Notes: generated by a model from the letters alone, not told the origin. 64,000 bases of DNA from Alphaproteobacteria bacterium (GCA_016793165.1 JAEULA010000043.1:62001-126000), one strand, 5' to 3'; positions 8,784 through 18,259 are shown, counted from the stretch's first letter. Made by a program: numbers and translations.

Positions 8784-8811
8784 GATATACGCAAGTGAGA
8801 ATTATTCGCAA
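8784..8811 (-). promoter_or_regulatory. Sigma-70-like promoter of the iron-binding protein gene
   Basis: On the minus strand TTGCGA (plus-strand 8806-8811) is followed after 16 bases by TATATC (plus-strand 8784-8789). Each hexamer matches four of six consensus bases. The Fur-like box 8796-8810 covers the -35 and spacer, so bound repressor would block polymerase. Confidence 0.5.
8796..8810. promoter_or_regulatory. Fur-like box 1 (promoter-overlapping)
   Basis: TGAGAAT-T-ATTCGCA is a 7-1-7 dyad with a single mismatch between arms and closely follows the Fur-box pattern. Its centre is 54 bases from the centre of the second box at 8742-8756. Iron-dependent repression of the binding-protein gene follows from the site type and gene function; Irr or another Fur homologue could use it instead. 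Confidence 0.68.
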
Positions 8812-8992
8812 CTCTCGGTCTGCGACGCTTTGCCGCCTGCAGGGGCGAGGGCTGGAGCGGGTCAGCCCTGCGGTTTTATGTGCGATGCAGCAAGACGCTG
8901 TTCTGGAACGATATTTTTCAAATAAGTCCCCTGGGCACGGCCACCGTGACACTTGGCGCAGTGCCGCAAGCTCTATAGGTTCCGCCCCGTTC

Positions 8993-9043
8993 GAGGACCG
9001 GGGATGGCCGACGGCGGTGTCGGCCGGCGCATCCCCGGTCCTC
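8993..9043 (+). promoter_or_regulatory. Large hairpin in the typA leader
   Basis: Perfect 14-base arms (GAGGACCGGGGATG and its complement) enclose a second 6-bp stem (GCCGAC / GTCGGC). The structure ends 39 bases before the typA start codon. It could be a terminator for an upstream transcript, an attenuator, or a structured leader controlling typA; no T-run follows it. Confidence 0.5.
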
Positions 9044-9082
9044 GCGTTTCACGCCCCTGCAATCACAGCCCCGGTGCCGCGC

Positions 9083-10912
9083 ATGAACCTGCGCAATCTC
9101 GCGATCATCGCCCATGTCGACCACGGCAAGACCACCCTGGTGGACCAGCTGCTCAAGCAGTCCGGCAGCGTGCGCGCCAACCAGCACATGGACGAGTGCG
9201 CGATGGATTCCGGCGACATCGAGCGCGAGCGCGGGATCACGATCCTCGCCAAGTGCACCTCGATCCTGTGGAACGACGTGCGGCTGAACATCGTCGATAC
9301 GCCGGGCCACGCCGATTTCGGCGGCGAGGTCGAGCGCATCATGTCGATGGTCGACGGCTGCGTCGTGCTGGTCGACGCGGCGGAGGGCCCGCTGCCGCAG
9401 ACCAAGTTCGTGACCATGAAGGCGCTCGCCGCCGGCCTGCGTCCCATCGTCGTGATCAACAAGGTCGACCGCCAGGACGCCCGTGCCCAGGACGTGCTGA
9501 ACGAGGTGTTCGACCTCTTCGCCGCCCTCGGCGCCGACGACGAGCAGCTCGACTTCCCGGTCCTCTTCGCCTCGGGCCGGCAGGGCTGGGCGAGCGAGAC
9601 GATCGACGGCCCGCGCGAGACGCTGGCGCCGCTCTTCGAGCTCATCGTGCGCCACGTGCCGGCGCCGACCCGCGACCTCGACGCGCCTTTCGCGATGCTC
9701 GTGACGATGCTCGAGTCCGACCCGTATCTCGGCCGCGTCCTTACCGGGCGCGTCCATTCCGGCAGGGCCCGCGTCAACATGGCGATCAAGGCGCTCACGC
9801 GCGACGGCGATCCGATCGAGGATGCGCGCGCGACCAAGCTGCTCGCGTTCCGCGGCCTCGACCGGATCCCGGTCGACGAGGTCGAGGCGGGCGACATCAT
9901 CGCCATCGCCGGCCTGACCAAGGCGACCGTGGCCGACACGTTGTGCGATCCGGCCGTCACGACCCCGATCGCCGCGACGCCGATCGACCCGCCGACGCTG
10001 GCCATGACCTTCTCGATCAACGACTCGCCGCTGGCCGGCCGAGAGGGCAGCAAGGTGCAGAGCCGGGTGATCCGGGAGCGTCTGCTGCGCGAGGCCGAGG
10101 GCAATGTCGCGATCCAGATCCGCGAGACCGGCGATGCCGACGCGTTCGAGGTCGCGGGCCGCGGCGAGCTGCAGCTCGGCGTTCTCATCGAGACGATGCG
10201 CCGGGAAGGATTCGAGCTGTCGATCTCGCGCCCGCGCGTGCTGTTCCGCTCGGATCCGCAGACGGGCCAGCGGCTCGAGCCGATCGAGGAGGTCTTCGTC
10301 GACGTCGACGACGCCTATGTCGGCGTGGTCGTCGACAAGATGGCGCAACGAAAGGGCGAGATGATCGACATGCGCCCGTCGGGCGGCGCGAAGACGCGCA
10401 TCGTCTTCCGTGTCCCGACCCGCGGCCTGATCGGTTATCACGGCGAGTTCCTCACGGACACCCGCGGCACCGGCATCATGAGCCGGCTGTTCCACGGCTA
10501 CGGCCCGTGGCGCGGCCCGATCGAGGGTCGCCGCAACGGCGTCCTGATCTCGAACGGCGACGGCGAAGCGGTGACCTACGCGCTGTGGAACCTCGAGGAG
10601 CGCGGCTACCTGATGATCGGCGGCGGCACGCGCGTCTATGCTGGCATGATCATCGGCGAGCACAGCCGCGAGAACGACCTCGAGGTCAACCCGCTCAAGG
10701 GCAAGCAGCTGACGAACTTCCGCGCCGCCGGCAAGGACGAGGCCGTGAAGCTCACGCCGCCTCGGGTGTTCAGCCTCGAGCAGGCGATCGCCTATGTCGC
10801 CGACGACGAGCTGGTCGAGGTGACGCCGAAGTCGATCCGGCTGCGCAAGAAGCTGCTCGACACCAACGACCGCAAGAAGGCGCAGCGCGCGGCGGAAGCC
10901 GAGGCCGGGTGA
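9083..10912 (+). CDS. typA: Translational GTPase TypA/BipA
   Basis: A 609-residue ribosome-associated GTPase of the EF-G/LepA class, involved in 50S assembly and stress or cold growth. It starts NLRNLAIIAHVDHGKTTLVDQLL (G1 motif AHVDHGKT, residues 9-16), then ERERGITI (switch I region), DTPGHADFGGEVERIM (G3) and NKVDRQDAR (G4). The C-terminal BipA-specific domain with GLIGYHGEFLTDTRGTG is complete and the length is normal. The frame is open much further upstream, but the ATG at 9083 gives the conserved family N terminus. I see no clear ribosome-binding site in front, and a strong hairpin lies 39 bases upstream. The stop overlaps the GTG of the next gene. Confidence 0.95.
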   Translation: MNLRNLAIIAHVDHGKTTLVDQLLKQSGSVRANQHMDECAMDSGDIERERGITILAKCTSILWNDVRLNIVDTPGHADFGGEVERIMSMVDGCVVLVDAAEGPLPQTKFVTMKALAAGLRPIVVINKVDRQDARAQDVLNEVFDLFAALGADDEQLDFPVLFASGRQGWASETIDGPRETLAPLFELIVRHVPAPTRDLDAPFAMLVTMLESDPYLGRVLTGRVHSGRARVNMAIKALTRDGDPIEDARATKLLAFRGLDRIPVDEVEAGDIIAIAGLTKATVADTLCDPAVTTPIAATPIDPPTLAMTFSINDSPLAGREGSKVQSRVIRERLLREAEGNVAIQIRETGDADAFEVAGRGELQLGVLIETMRREGFELSISRPRVLFRSDPQTGQRLEPIEEVFVDVDDAYVGVVVDKMAQRKGEMIDMRPSGGAKTRIVFRVPTRGLIGYHGEFLTDTRGTGIMSRLFHGYGPWRGPIEGRRNGVLISNGDGEAVTYALWNLEERGYLMIGGGTRVYAGMIIGEHSRENDLEVNPLKGKQLTNFRAAGKDEAVKLTPPRVFSLEQAIAYVADDELVEVTPKSIRLRKKLLDTNDRKKAQRAAEAEAG

Positions 10913-11454
10913 GCACGGCGGTCGCGATCCGCGCCGCGCGGATCGACGACTGGCCGATGCTTGCCGCGATCCACGCGGCGAGCTGGCGCAGCGCCTATCG
11001 CGGCCTGCTGCCGGACGAGTTTCTCGACCGCGAGGTCGACGGCGAGCGCGCCGCCCACTGGCGCTCGCGCATGCATGCCGCCGACGCGACGGAGCTCGGC
11101 ATCTTCCTGGCCGAAGCCGAGGGCCGCGCATTGGGCTTTGCGCTGGTCGATCTGGATGCCTCGCCCGCGCGGGGCGCTTTGCTGGACAATCTTCACGTGG
11201 CGCCTGGTTTCACAGGCCGCGGCATCGGCCGCGTCCTGCTCGGCCGCGCCGCGCGTTGGGCGAGCGACCGGCGCGCGGACATCGCGCTGCACCTCGAACT
11301 GCTCGACGGTAACGACGCGGCCGCGCGCTTCTATCTGCGCCACGGCGCCCGGCCCGGCGCCCGGATCCTGAAGCGACGTCCCGAAGGTCCCGTCGCGTTC
11401 ATCCTCTATTCGTGGCCGGATGCGGCCGCGCTGGCTGCGGCGCTCAGGCAGTAG
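10909..11454 (+). CDS. GNAT-family N-acetyltransferase
   Basis: A 181-residue single-domain acetyltransferase. It begins AVAIRAARIDDWPMLAAIHAASWR, typical of the first strand and helix of the fold, and has motif A HVAPGFTGRGIGRVLLGRAARW at about residues 94-115 for acetyl-CoA binding. The GTG start overlaps the typA stop by four bases (GTGA), so it is co-translated with typA. Substrate unknown; ribosomal-protein or small-molecule acetylation are both possible. Confidence 0.82.
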   Translation: MSTAVAIRAARIDDWPMLAAIHAASWRSAYRGLLPDEFLDREVDGERAAHWRSRMHAADATELGIFLAEAEGRALGFALVDLDASPARGALLDNLHVAPGFTGRGIGRVLLGRAARWASDRRADIALHLELLDGNDAAARFYLRHGARPGARILKRRPEGPVAFILYSWPDAAALAAALRQ

Positions 11455-11479
11455 GCGAGCGCCGCGCGGATCGGGGCGG

Positions 11480-11947
11480 CTAGCCTTCCTTGAACTCGAG
11501 GCATGCGATCAGCATGTCGATCGCGCCGCCGTCCGACGAGAGCGGAAGGCACAGTCCTTCGTAGCGATAGCGCCGGCCGTAGGTCGCGAAGTCGCGGTCG
11601 ACGACGACCGGTTCGCCGCGCTGGATCACCGAGCTGAACGTGCGGGCGACGAGTTCGCGGTAGTTCTCCTCCGGATAGTCGTCGAGGAACCGGCCCGTGA
11701 GGTCGATGGCGAAGCGCTCGACGATGGTGTCGCCCATCAGCCGGAAGCGGAACCGCGGGCCCGGCGGCACGGCCTCGGCGATCAGCAGGTGGCCAAGCGC
11801 GAAAGATACTTCGAGCGGGTCGATGTCGGCGCGCAGCGGCGCGATGCGCCCGGCCGCCTTCCGCCGCCAGTACTCGTGGAATCGCCGCAGTCGCTCGCTG
11901 CGGATCCGCTGCGGCCGGAAGGCACCGGTATCCTGGAACTCGTTCAT
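11480..11947 (-). CDS. Short PAS-domain protein (PAS_5-like)
   Basis: A 155-residue protein of the alphaproteobacterial single-PAS type. Visible family traits are LRRFHEYWRRKAAGRIAPLRADIDP near residue 20, FRFRLMGDTIVERFAIDLTGRFLDD in the middle and YRYEGLCLPLSSDGGAIDMLIACLEF at the end. No output domain follows, so it probably senses a ligand or works through a partner. A GAAGGG site lies just upstream of the ATG. It is divergent from the ampG-like gene, with 87 bases between. Confidence 0.72.
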   Translation of the reverse strand: MNEFQDTGAFRPQRIRSERLRRFHEYWRRKAAGRIAPLRADIDPLEVSFALGHLLIAEAVPPGPRFRFRLMGDTIVERFAIDLTGRFLDDYPEENYRELVARTFSSVIQRGEPVVVDRDFATYGRRYRYEGLCLPLSSDGGAIDMLIACLEFKEG

Positions 11948-12034
11948 GAACCCTTCGGAGGCTAGCCGGGTCCGGGCGACGTTGCGGCGATTTCAGGGGC
12001 GTGACCCGTCGTCGCACCGCTACCATCCTCCGGC

Positions 12035-13309
12035 ATGACCTCGTGGCGCGATTCGCTCTCCGTCTATCTCCGGCCACGGCTGCTCGCGGTGCTGCTGATG
12101 GGCTTCAGCTCGGGCCTGCCGCTGCCGCTGACCTTCGGTACCCTGACCTTCTGGCTCGCGGAGACGGGCGTGAGCCGCACGACCATCGGCATGCTCACGC
12201 TCGTCGGCACCGCCTATTCGCTGAAATTCCTTTGGGCGCCGCTGGTCGATCGCCTGCCGCTGGGCCCGATCACGCGTCGTCTCGGCCGACGCCGCGGCTG
12301 GGCCGTGGTGACGCAGCTCGGCCTGATGCTCGCGATCCTCGCCCTCGGCTTCACGGACCCGGCGCGCAACGCGGTCGCCACGGCGGCTGTCGCCGTGGTC
12401 ATCGCCTTCCTGTCCGCGACCCAGGACATCGTGATCGACGCCTACCGCATCGAGCTTCTCGCGCGCGAGGAGCAGGGTGCGGGCGCGGCCGCGACGCAAT
12501 GGGGCTACCGCTTCGGCATGATCGTGTCCTCGGCGGGGGCGCTCTACGCCGCGGAGTTCGGCGGCTGGCCGGTCGCCTTCACGATCATGGCGGCCTGCAT
12601 GCTGGTCGGAACGACCACCGTCCTGATGACGGGCGAGCCCGCCGCGCCGGCGGGCGCCGCCGATCCCGGTCCGCCGTCGACCGATCTCGCCGCCTGGTTC
12701 GCGAGCGCCGTGATCGGCCCGTTCAGCGAGTTCATGCGACGTCCCGGATGGATCGCGGTGCTCGTCTTCGTCGTGCTCTACAAGTTCGGCGACGCGCTCG
12801 CCGGCTCGATGGCGAACCCGTTCTACGTCGCGATGGGCTTCACGCGAGTCGAGGTGGCGAACATCTCCAAGATCTTCGGGGTCGTCGCGACGCTCGGCGG
12901 CGTCGCGGCCGGCGGATTGCTGGTGCATCGCCAGGGGCTGGGGCGCGCGCTCATCGTCTGCGGCGTGCTGCAGGCGGTCTCCAACCTGACCTACGTGGTC
13001 CAGGCATTGGCCGGACACAACGTCGCCCTGCTGACGGCGACGATCGGGATCGAGAACTTCGCCGGCGGCATGGGTTCGGCGGCCTTCGTCGCGTATCTCT
13101 CGGGCCTGTGCAACGTGGCCTACACCGCGACGCAGTACGCCCTGCTGTCCTCGCTCGCGACGGTCGGCCGCACGACGCTCTCGGCGAGCGGCGGCTGGCT
13201 CTCCCTCCAGCTCGACTGGCCGCTGTTCTTCCTGATGACCACGATTGCGGCGCTGCCGGGTATCGCGATGGCGGTCTGGGTCATGCGCCGCTTCCCGCCG
13301 CCGCGCTGA
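12035..13309 (+). CDS. ampG: AmpG-family MFS muropeptide permease
   Basis: A 424-residue, about twelve-helix MFS transporter. The opening RPRLLAVLLMGFSSGLPLPLTFGTLTFWLAETGV, then TIGMLTLVGTAYSLKFLWAPLVDR and RRRGWAVVTQ, is the AmpG signature block; later ATQDIVIDAYRIELL is also characteristic. AmpG imports anhydromuropeptides from the periplasm for cell-wall recycling and indirectly sets AmpC beta-lactamase induction. No other recycling gene is next to it. The ATG at 12035 is the first in the frame with the conserved N terminus; the Shine-Dalgarno is weak. Confidence 0.85.
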   Translation: MTSWRDSLSVYLRPRLLAVLLMGFSSGLPLPLTFGTLTFWLAETGVSRTTIGMLTLVGTAYSLKFLWAPLVDRLPLGPITRRLGRRRGWAVVTQLGLMLAILALGFTDPARNAVATAAVAVVIAFLSATQDIVIDAYRIELLAREEQGAGAAATQWGYRFGMIVSSAGALYAAEFGGWPVAFTIMAACMLVGTTTVLMTGEPAAPAGAADPGPPSTDLAAWFASAVIGPFSEFMRRPGWIAVLVFVVLYKFGDALAGSMANPFYVAMGFTRVEVANISKIFGVVATLGGVAAGGLLVHRQGLGRALIVCGVLQAVSNLTYVVQALAGHNVALLTATIGIENFAGGMGSAAFVAYLSGLCNVAYTATQYALLSSLATVGRTTLSASGGWLSLQLDWPLFFLMTTIAALPGIAMAVWVMRRFPPPR

Positions 13310-13435
13310 CGCTCGCGCTTCGCGCTGGACGCGCCGGCCGGATTGGGAAAACCTGTCCCGACAAGACGTCGAACGACGCCGGCCATGCGATCAAGCGTCG
13401 CCGGTCCCCGGAATGGGAACGAACTGGAGGAAACC

Positions 13436-14689
13436 ATGACCAAGCGACTCATCACGTCCCGACGCCGGTTGCTGCAAGGCACGTCGGCGGCCGCGGCTGC
13501 CGCCGCGCTCGGCGCGCCCGCGATCTCCTACGGCCAGGCGGAGGCGATCCGGATCGGCCACCTGACGCCGCGCACGGGGTTCCTCGGCCCGCTCGGCGAA
13601 TTCGCCGTGATGGCGGTCGACCTCGCGGTCGACGAGATCAACGCCGCGGGCGGCATCATGGGGCGCAAGCTCGAGGCGCTGAAAGAGGACTCGGTCAATC
13701 CGCAGACCGCTTCGACCAAGGCCGAGCGCATGATCGAGCGCGACAAGGTCGCCTGCATCGTCGGCGAGATCTCCTCGGCCTCGTGCCTGACCATCGCGCA
13801 GGTCGCGCAGCGCACGAAGAACCTGTTCATCAACACCGGCGGCAACTCGGATGCGCTGCGCGGATCCAACTGCAACCGGTACATGTTCCACGTCGAGTCG
13901 CAGAACTCGATGTACGTGAAGACGATGGGCCGCCAGCTCCTCGCGGAGAACGCGGTCAAGGGCAAGCGCTGGTACTCGCTCACCGCCGACTACGCGTTCG
14001 GCCACGACCTGCTGAAGGTCGCGCGGCGCTTCATGGAGCAGAACGGCGGCCAGTTCGCGGCGGACGAGCTGGTGCCGACCGACGCCACGGACTTCTCGGC
14101 CTTCCTGCTGAAGATCCGCGCCGCCAAGCCGGACATCGTCATCTCGAATCTGGCCGGGAACCAGATCACGAACTTCCTGAAGCAGTACGCGGAGTTCGGT
14201 CTGACCTTCCCCGTCGCCGGCTTCGGCTTCGACACCGCGCTCGCCTGGGCCGCGGGCAAGGGCAATTTCGGCGGCAAGTGGCCCGTGGTGTGGCACCACC
14301 TCATCGACACGCCGGGCACGAAGAAGTTCGTCGCCGACTTCACGCGGCGCTACCGCAAGCCGCCCGAGAACCAGGCCTGGGGCGAGTACGTGTCGCTGAA
14401 GATCATCGCGCAGAGCATGGCCGAGGCGAAGACGATCGAGCCGACGAAGCTCATCGAGCATTGGGAGAAGGGCGCGAAGTTCGACCTGCTGAAGACGCGC
14501 GAGGGTTATTTCCGCGCGTCGGACCATCAGCTGATGCACGAGATGTACACGATCGCCGCGCTCGACCCGGCGCAGGTGAAGAACGAGTGGGACCTGTTCT
14601 CGGCATCGCCCGCCGTGCCGGGCCCCGGCGAGCCGCTGGAGGTGATCGCCTCCACGGCCGAGGAGAACAGCTGCAAGTTCGAGGCGTGA
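13436..14689 (+). CDS. Liv-type ABC transporter substrate-binding protein
   Basis: A 417-residue periplasmic binding protein with a Tat-type leader (SRRRLL at residues 8-13, Ala-rich core, cleavage near SYGQA). The mature start IRIGHLTPRTGFLGPLGEFAVMAVDLAVDEINAAGGIMG is canonical for the Liv family. GGAGG sits 5 bases upstream of the ATG, which selects it over the longer open frame beginning at 13343. It is followed by a hairpin and then the permease and ATPase genes, so it is the binding subunit of the 13.4-18.3 kb importer. The C terminus SCKFEA is preceded by a fairly long family-typical tail. Ligand unknown. Confidence 0.9.
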   Translation: MTKRLITSRRRLLQGTSAAAAAAALGAPAISYGQAEAIRIGHLTPRTGFLGPLGEFAVMAVDLAVDEINAAGGIMGRKLEALKEDSVNPQTASTKAERMIERDKVACIVGEISSASCLTIAQVAQRTKNLFINTGGNSDALRGSNCNRYMFHVESQNSMYVKTMGRQLLAENAVKGKRWYSLTADYAFGHDLLKVARRFMEQNGGQFAADELVPTDATDFSAFLLKIRAAKPDIVISNLAGNQITNFLKQYAEFGLTFPVAGFGFDTALAWAAGKGNFGGKWPVVWHHLIDTPGTKKFVADFTRRYRKPPENQAWGEYVSLKIIAQSMAEAKTIEPTKLIEHWEKGAKFDLLKTREGYFRASDHQLMHEMYTIAALDPAQVKNEWDLFSASPAVPGPGEPLEVIASTAEENSCKFEA

Positions 14690-14698
14690 GGACGCTCC

Positions 14699-14734
14699 CC
14701 CCTCCCGTTCGCGCGGCCGCGCGGGCGGGAGGGG
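14699..14734 (+). promoter_or_regulatory. Hairpin between binding-protein and permease genes
   Basis: Nine-base arms (CCCCTCCCG / CGGGAGGGG) enclose an 18-base loop that is itself GC-rich and self-complementary. It begins 9 bases after the binding-protein stop. Such hairpins in importer operons usually protect the upstream message or partly terminate, giving more binding protein than membrane subunits. Confidence 0.55.
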
Positions 14735-14861
14735 CGGCCGGCAGGCCGGCGCGGCGGCGCTCGCGGTTCGCGCGCGATCCCATCGCCCCGCCGGCTCACG
14801 TCCGGATCGGGCGTCCTGCCGGCCGCCCGGCTGCCGCCCGATGAGTTGAGGCCGGATCCGC

Positions 14862-15737
14862 ATGTCGATGCTCTTCCTGCAGCAGGTGCTGAACGGCCTG
14901 CTCGACGGCGTCTACTACCTGCTGATCGCGCTCGGCCTGTCGCTGATCTTCAGCCTGGGCGGGATCGTCAACCTCGCCCATGGCGCCTTCTATGCCATCG
15001 GCGCCTATCTCACGATCGTGCTGTCGCCCCATGTCGGCTTCGGCGGCGCGCTCGTCGGAGCGCCGATCGCGGTGGCGCTGCTCGGCATCCTGATCGAGCG
15101 CTTCCTGTTCCGGCGCTTCTACCGCTCGGATCCGATCCTGTCGCTGCTGCTCACCTTCGGGCTGGCGATGGTCGCCGAGCAGAGCCTGCGACTGATCTTC
15201 GGCGCGCCGCCGCTCGCCTACGCGATCCCGAGCTGGCTGCGCGGCCCCGTCTTCATCGGCGATTTCGTCTACTCCTACTACCGCACCGTGCTGCTCGGCG
15301 TCGCCGTGGCGTGCATCGCCGCGCTGTGGCTGCTGCTCAACCGCACCGCCTTCGGCCGTGTCGTGCGCGCGGGCGTGCAGAACCCGGACATGGTCGGCGC
15401 GCTCGGCATCTCGCTGCAGCCCTACATGACCGCCGTCGCCGCGCTCGGCATCGGGCTCGCCGGGCTCGCCGGCGTGCTGCTGGCGCCGATCTACGCGATC
15501 CATCCGGCGATGGGCCAGGAGATCATCACGCCGGCCTTCGTGGTCGTCGTCATCGGCGGCCTGGGATCGTTCTGGGGCGTGGTGCTCGCCGCGCTGATCG
15601 TCGGCCTGGTCAAGGGCGTGACGATCGCGCTCGGCTACGCGCAGGCCTCGATCGCCGTGATCTACCTGATGATGCTGCTGGTCCTGCTGTTCCGCCCGCG
15701 CGGACTGCTGGGCGAGCGCATCCAGCGATTCGAGTGA
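14862..15737 (+). CDS. Liv-type ABC transporter permease (LivH)
   Basis: A 291-residue permease with about eight membrane segments and the LivH opening LLDGVYYLLIALGLSLIFSLGGIVNLAHGAFYAIGAY. The coupling-loop region FGRVVRAGVQNPDMVGALGIS (about residues 164-185) contacts the ATPase. It follows the binding-protein gene after 172 bases containing a hairpin and ends 8 bases before the fused LivM-LivG-LivF gene. Together they form one importer for a small amino-acid-like solute. Confidence 0.9.
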   Translation: MSMLFLQQVLNGLLDGVYYLLIALGLSLIFSLGGIVNLAHGAFYAIGAYLTIVLSPHVGFGGALVGAPIAVALLGILIERFLFRRFYRSDPILSLLLTFGLAMVAEQSLRLIFGAPPLAYAIPSWLRGPVFIGDFVYSYYRTVLLGVAVACIAALWLLLNRTAFGRVVRAGVQNPDMVGALGISLQPYMTAVAALGIGLAGLAGVLLAPIYAIHPAMGQEIITPAFVVVVIGGLGSFWGVVLAALIVGLVKGVTIALGYAQASIAVIYLMMLLVLLFRPRGLLGERIQRFE

Positions 15738-15745
15738 GCGGCGCC

Positions 15746-18259
15746 ATGAAGGACCGCGCACCGCTCCTCGTCGCCGCCGCAGCTCTGGTCGCGCTGCCGG
15801 TCCTGCTGCAGGCGCTCGGACTTACCTACACCTCGGCCAGCGAGGTCGTGATCTTCGCCATCGCCTGCATGGCGCTGAACATCCTCGTCGGGCACACCGG
15901 CCTCGTGTCCTTCGGGCATGGCGCGTGGTTCGGGCTCGCCGCCTACGGCGCGGGCATCGCGCAGCGCGAGCTCTTTCCCGGCGGCTTCCTCGGGCCCGTC
16001 GTCGCCGGCCTCCTTCTCGTCGCCGCCGTCTCGGCGGCCTTCGGCTATCTCATCCTGCGCCGTCGCGGCGTCTACTTCTCGCTGCTCACGCTGGCCCTGT
16101 CGGCGATGGTCTACGCGGTCGCCTTCCGCTGGACGGCGGTGACCGGCGGCGAGGACGGCCTCGGCGGCATCGTCCGGCCGACTCTCGTCGGGCTGAGCTT
16201 CGAGGCGTCTTCGACCTACTACGCCCTCGTCGCCTCGATCGCCTTCGCCGTCGCCTACGGCCTCTGGCGGTTCCACCGCTCCGCCGTCGGCAGCGTGCTC
16301 GTCGCGATCCGCGAGAACGAATTGCGTGCGCGATTCGTCGGCTACGCCACCAACCGCTACAAGCTGCTCGCCTTCGTGCTGTCGGCGACGATCACCGGGC
16401 TCGCCGGCGTGCTGCTGCTGTTCAACAATCGCATGACGTCGGCCGAGCCGGTCTCGGTCGTGTTCTCCGGCGAGCTGCTCGCGATGGTCGTCATCGGGGG
16501 GATGCGCAGCTTCCTCGGGCCGGCGCTCGGCGCGCTGTTCTACATCCTCTTCCGCGAGCTGCTCAGCCAGGTGACGGCGAACTGGCTGATCTTCTTCGGC
16601 CTGCTGTTCGTCGCCTTCATCGTCTTCTCGCCGACCGGGCTCGTGGGCGTCGCCGCCCGGCTCGCCGCTCCCTTCCGACGCAAGGTGACCGAGGACGCGG
16701 CGATGAGCGCGCGTCGTGCGGGCGACGTGCGCCTGCCGGAATTCCTGCGTCGCGGCGGGGCGGGATCGGCAATCGTTCTCGAGGCCCGCGACCTCGCCAA
16801 GAGCTTCGGCGGCATCAAGGCGGTGCGCGGCACCTCGTTCGCGGTGGCCGACCGAACTCTGCACGCGCTCATCGGGCCGAACGGGGCGGGCAAGACGACC
16901 GCCTTCAATCTGGTATCGGGCATGTTCGCGCCCGATGCGGGGCTCGTGCGTCTCGAGGGCCTCGACCTCGCGGGGCTGCCGGCCGATGCGATCTGCCGGG
17001 CGGGCGTCGGCCGCTCGTTCCAGATCACGACCCTGTTCCCCGGATTGCCGGTGGCGGAGAACGTGCGGCTCGCGGTCCAGGCGCGGCACGCCGGCGCCTT
17101 CGGCGTGTGGCATGCGGCGGGCGCCAACGCCGTCGTCAACACGGAGACGGTCGAGATCCTCCGCACGATGGGCCTTGCCGGCATCGAGGACGCCGAGGCC
17201 GGGTCGCTCTCCTATGGCGGCCAGCGACTGCTCGACATGTCGATCGCGCTGGCGACTCGCCCGCGCGTCCTGCTGCTCGACGAGCCGCTTGCCGGTCTCG
17301 CGAGCGCCGAGCGCGAGCGCGTCGGTCGGCTGATCAAGGCGATCTCGGCCGACATGCCCGTGCTGCTGGTCGAGCACGACATCGACCGGGTGTTCCAGAT
17401 CGCCGACCACGTCACGGTGATGAACGACGGCGCCATGCTGGTCGACGGGACGGCCGAGGACGCGCGCACGAGCCCGGCGGTCCAGGCCGTCTATATCGGA
17501 TCGGGCGTGCACGCGATCGCATCGAAGACGCGCGTCTCGGCGGCGCGCGCGGGCCAGTTGCTCGCCCTGGCCGGCGTCAACACCTACTACGGCAAGAGCC
17601 ACATCCTTCGCGACGTGTCGCTGACCGTGCACGAGAACGAGATCGTGGCCCTGCTCGGACGCAACGGTGCCGGAAAGTCGACGCTGCTCAAGACCGTCGT
17701 CGGCATCGCGCCGCCCGCGAGCGGGACGATCGCGCTCGCCGGCACGCAGCTCGCGGGCGAGCCGGCGGCCGTCGTCACGCGGCGCGGCATCTCCTACGTG
17801 CCGCAGGGCCGCGGCCTCTTCGCCGGCATGACGGTCGCGGAGAATCTCGAGCTCGGACGCCTGAAACGGCGCAACGGCGAAGGCGTCCACTGGGACGAGG
17901 AGCGCATCTTCGCGTTCTTCCCGCGCATCCGCGAGCGGCTCCAGTCGCCGGCCGATTACCTCTCCGGCGGGGAGCAGCAGATGGTCGCGGTGGCGCGCGC
18001 GCTCACCGGCGACACGCGCGTTCTCCTCCTCGACGAGCCCTTCGAGGGGCTGGCGCCGGCGATCGTCGAGGAGCTCTTCGAGGCATTCGACAAGCTGCGC
18101 CGCGAGATCTCGATCGTGATCGTCGACCACCATCTGGACTTGGCGCTGGCGCTGTCGGATCGCACGACCGTGCTCGAGCGCGGCTCGGTCGTCCACGAGG
18201 GCCCGTCGTCGGCTCTGCGCAGCGATCTCGAGCTGCGCCGCAAGGTGCTCTGGCTCTAG
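15746..18259 (+). CDS. Fused LivM permease-LivG ATPase-LivF ATPase
   Basis: One uninterrupted 837-residue reading frame holds three Liv subunits normally made separately. Residues 1-320 are a LivM permease ([23 protein letters not shown]; loop [15 protein letters not shown]). Residues about 340-580 are LivG, with GPNGAGKTT near 377, LSYGGQRLL near 488 and [10 protein letters not shown] near 509. Residues about 600-837 are LivF, with GRNGAGKST near 637, LSGGEQQM near 738 and [10 protein letters not shown] near 759. All key ATPase motifs are intact, so the fusion looks functional: with LivH this gives a two-polypeptide membrane complex. An in-frame ATG at 16703 could also make a separate LivG-LivF product. 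Fusions of LivM with LivG are familiar in alphaproteobacteria; the triple one is less usual. Confidence 0.92.
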   Translation: MKDRAPLLVAAAALVALPVLLQALGLTYTSASEVVIFAIACMALNILVGHTGLVSFGHGAWFGLAAYGAGIAQRELFPGGFLGPVVAGLLLVAAVSAAFGYLILRRRGVYFSLLTLALSAMVYAVAFRWTAVTGGEDGLGGIVRPTLVGLSFEASSTYYALVASIAFAVAYGLWRFHRSAVGSVLVAIRENELRARFVGYATNRYKLLAFVLSATITGLAGVLLLFNNRMTSAEPVSVVFSGELLAMVVIGGMRSFLGPALGALFYILFRELLSQVTANWLIFFGLLFVAFIVFSPTGLVGVAARLAAPFRRKVTEDAAMSARRAGDVRLPEFLRRGGAGSAIVLEARDLAKSFGGIKAVRGTSFAVADRTLHALIGPNGAGKTTAFNLVSGMFAPDAGLVRLEGLDLAGLPADAICRAGVGRSFQITTLFPGLPVAENVRLAVQARHAGAFGVWHAAGANAVVNTETVEILRTMGLAGIEDAEAGSLSYGGQRLLDMSIALATRPRVLLLDEPLAGLASAERERVGRLIKAISADMPVLLVEHDIDRVFQIADHVTVMNDGAMLVDGTAEDARTSPAVQAVYIGSGVHAIASKTRVSAARAGQLLALAGVNTYYGKSHILRDVSLTVHENEIVALLGRNGAGKSTLLKTVVGIAPPASGTIALAGTQLAGEPAAVVTRRGISYVPQGRGLFAGMTVAENLELGRLKRRNGEGVHWDEERIFAFFPRIRERLQSPADYLSGGEQQMVAVARALTGDTRVLLLDEPFEGLAPAIVEELFEAFDKLRREISIVIVDHHLDLALALSDRTTVLERGSVVHEGPSSALRSDLELRRKVLWL

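Larger units (their letters stand above)
8719..9082. other. Divergent intergenic region between the iron-binding protein gene and typA
   Basis: This 364-base stretch is less GC-rich than its surroundings, especially 8785-8930. It holds two Fur-like dyads and a sigma-70-like promoter for the minus-strand gene, and a long hairpin in the leader of typA. No small gene is convincing in it. Confidence 0.6.

Noticed and set aside
8953..8979. Possible typA promoter TTGGCG with TATAGG
   Set aside because: Spacing is only 15 bases and the match is weak; not supported enough to list as a feature.
15662..18196. Very long open frame on the minus strand opposite the LivM-LivG-LivF gene
   Set aside because: Arg/Glu/Asp/His-rich translation without motifs; it is the antisense shadow of a high-GC gene whose own frame has intact ATPase motifs.
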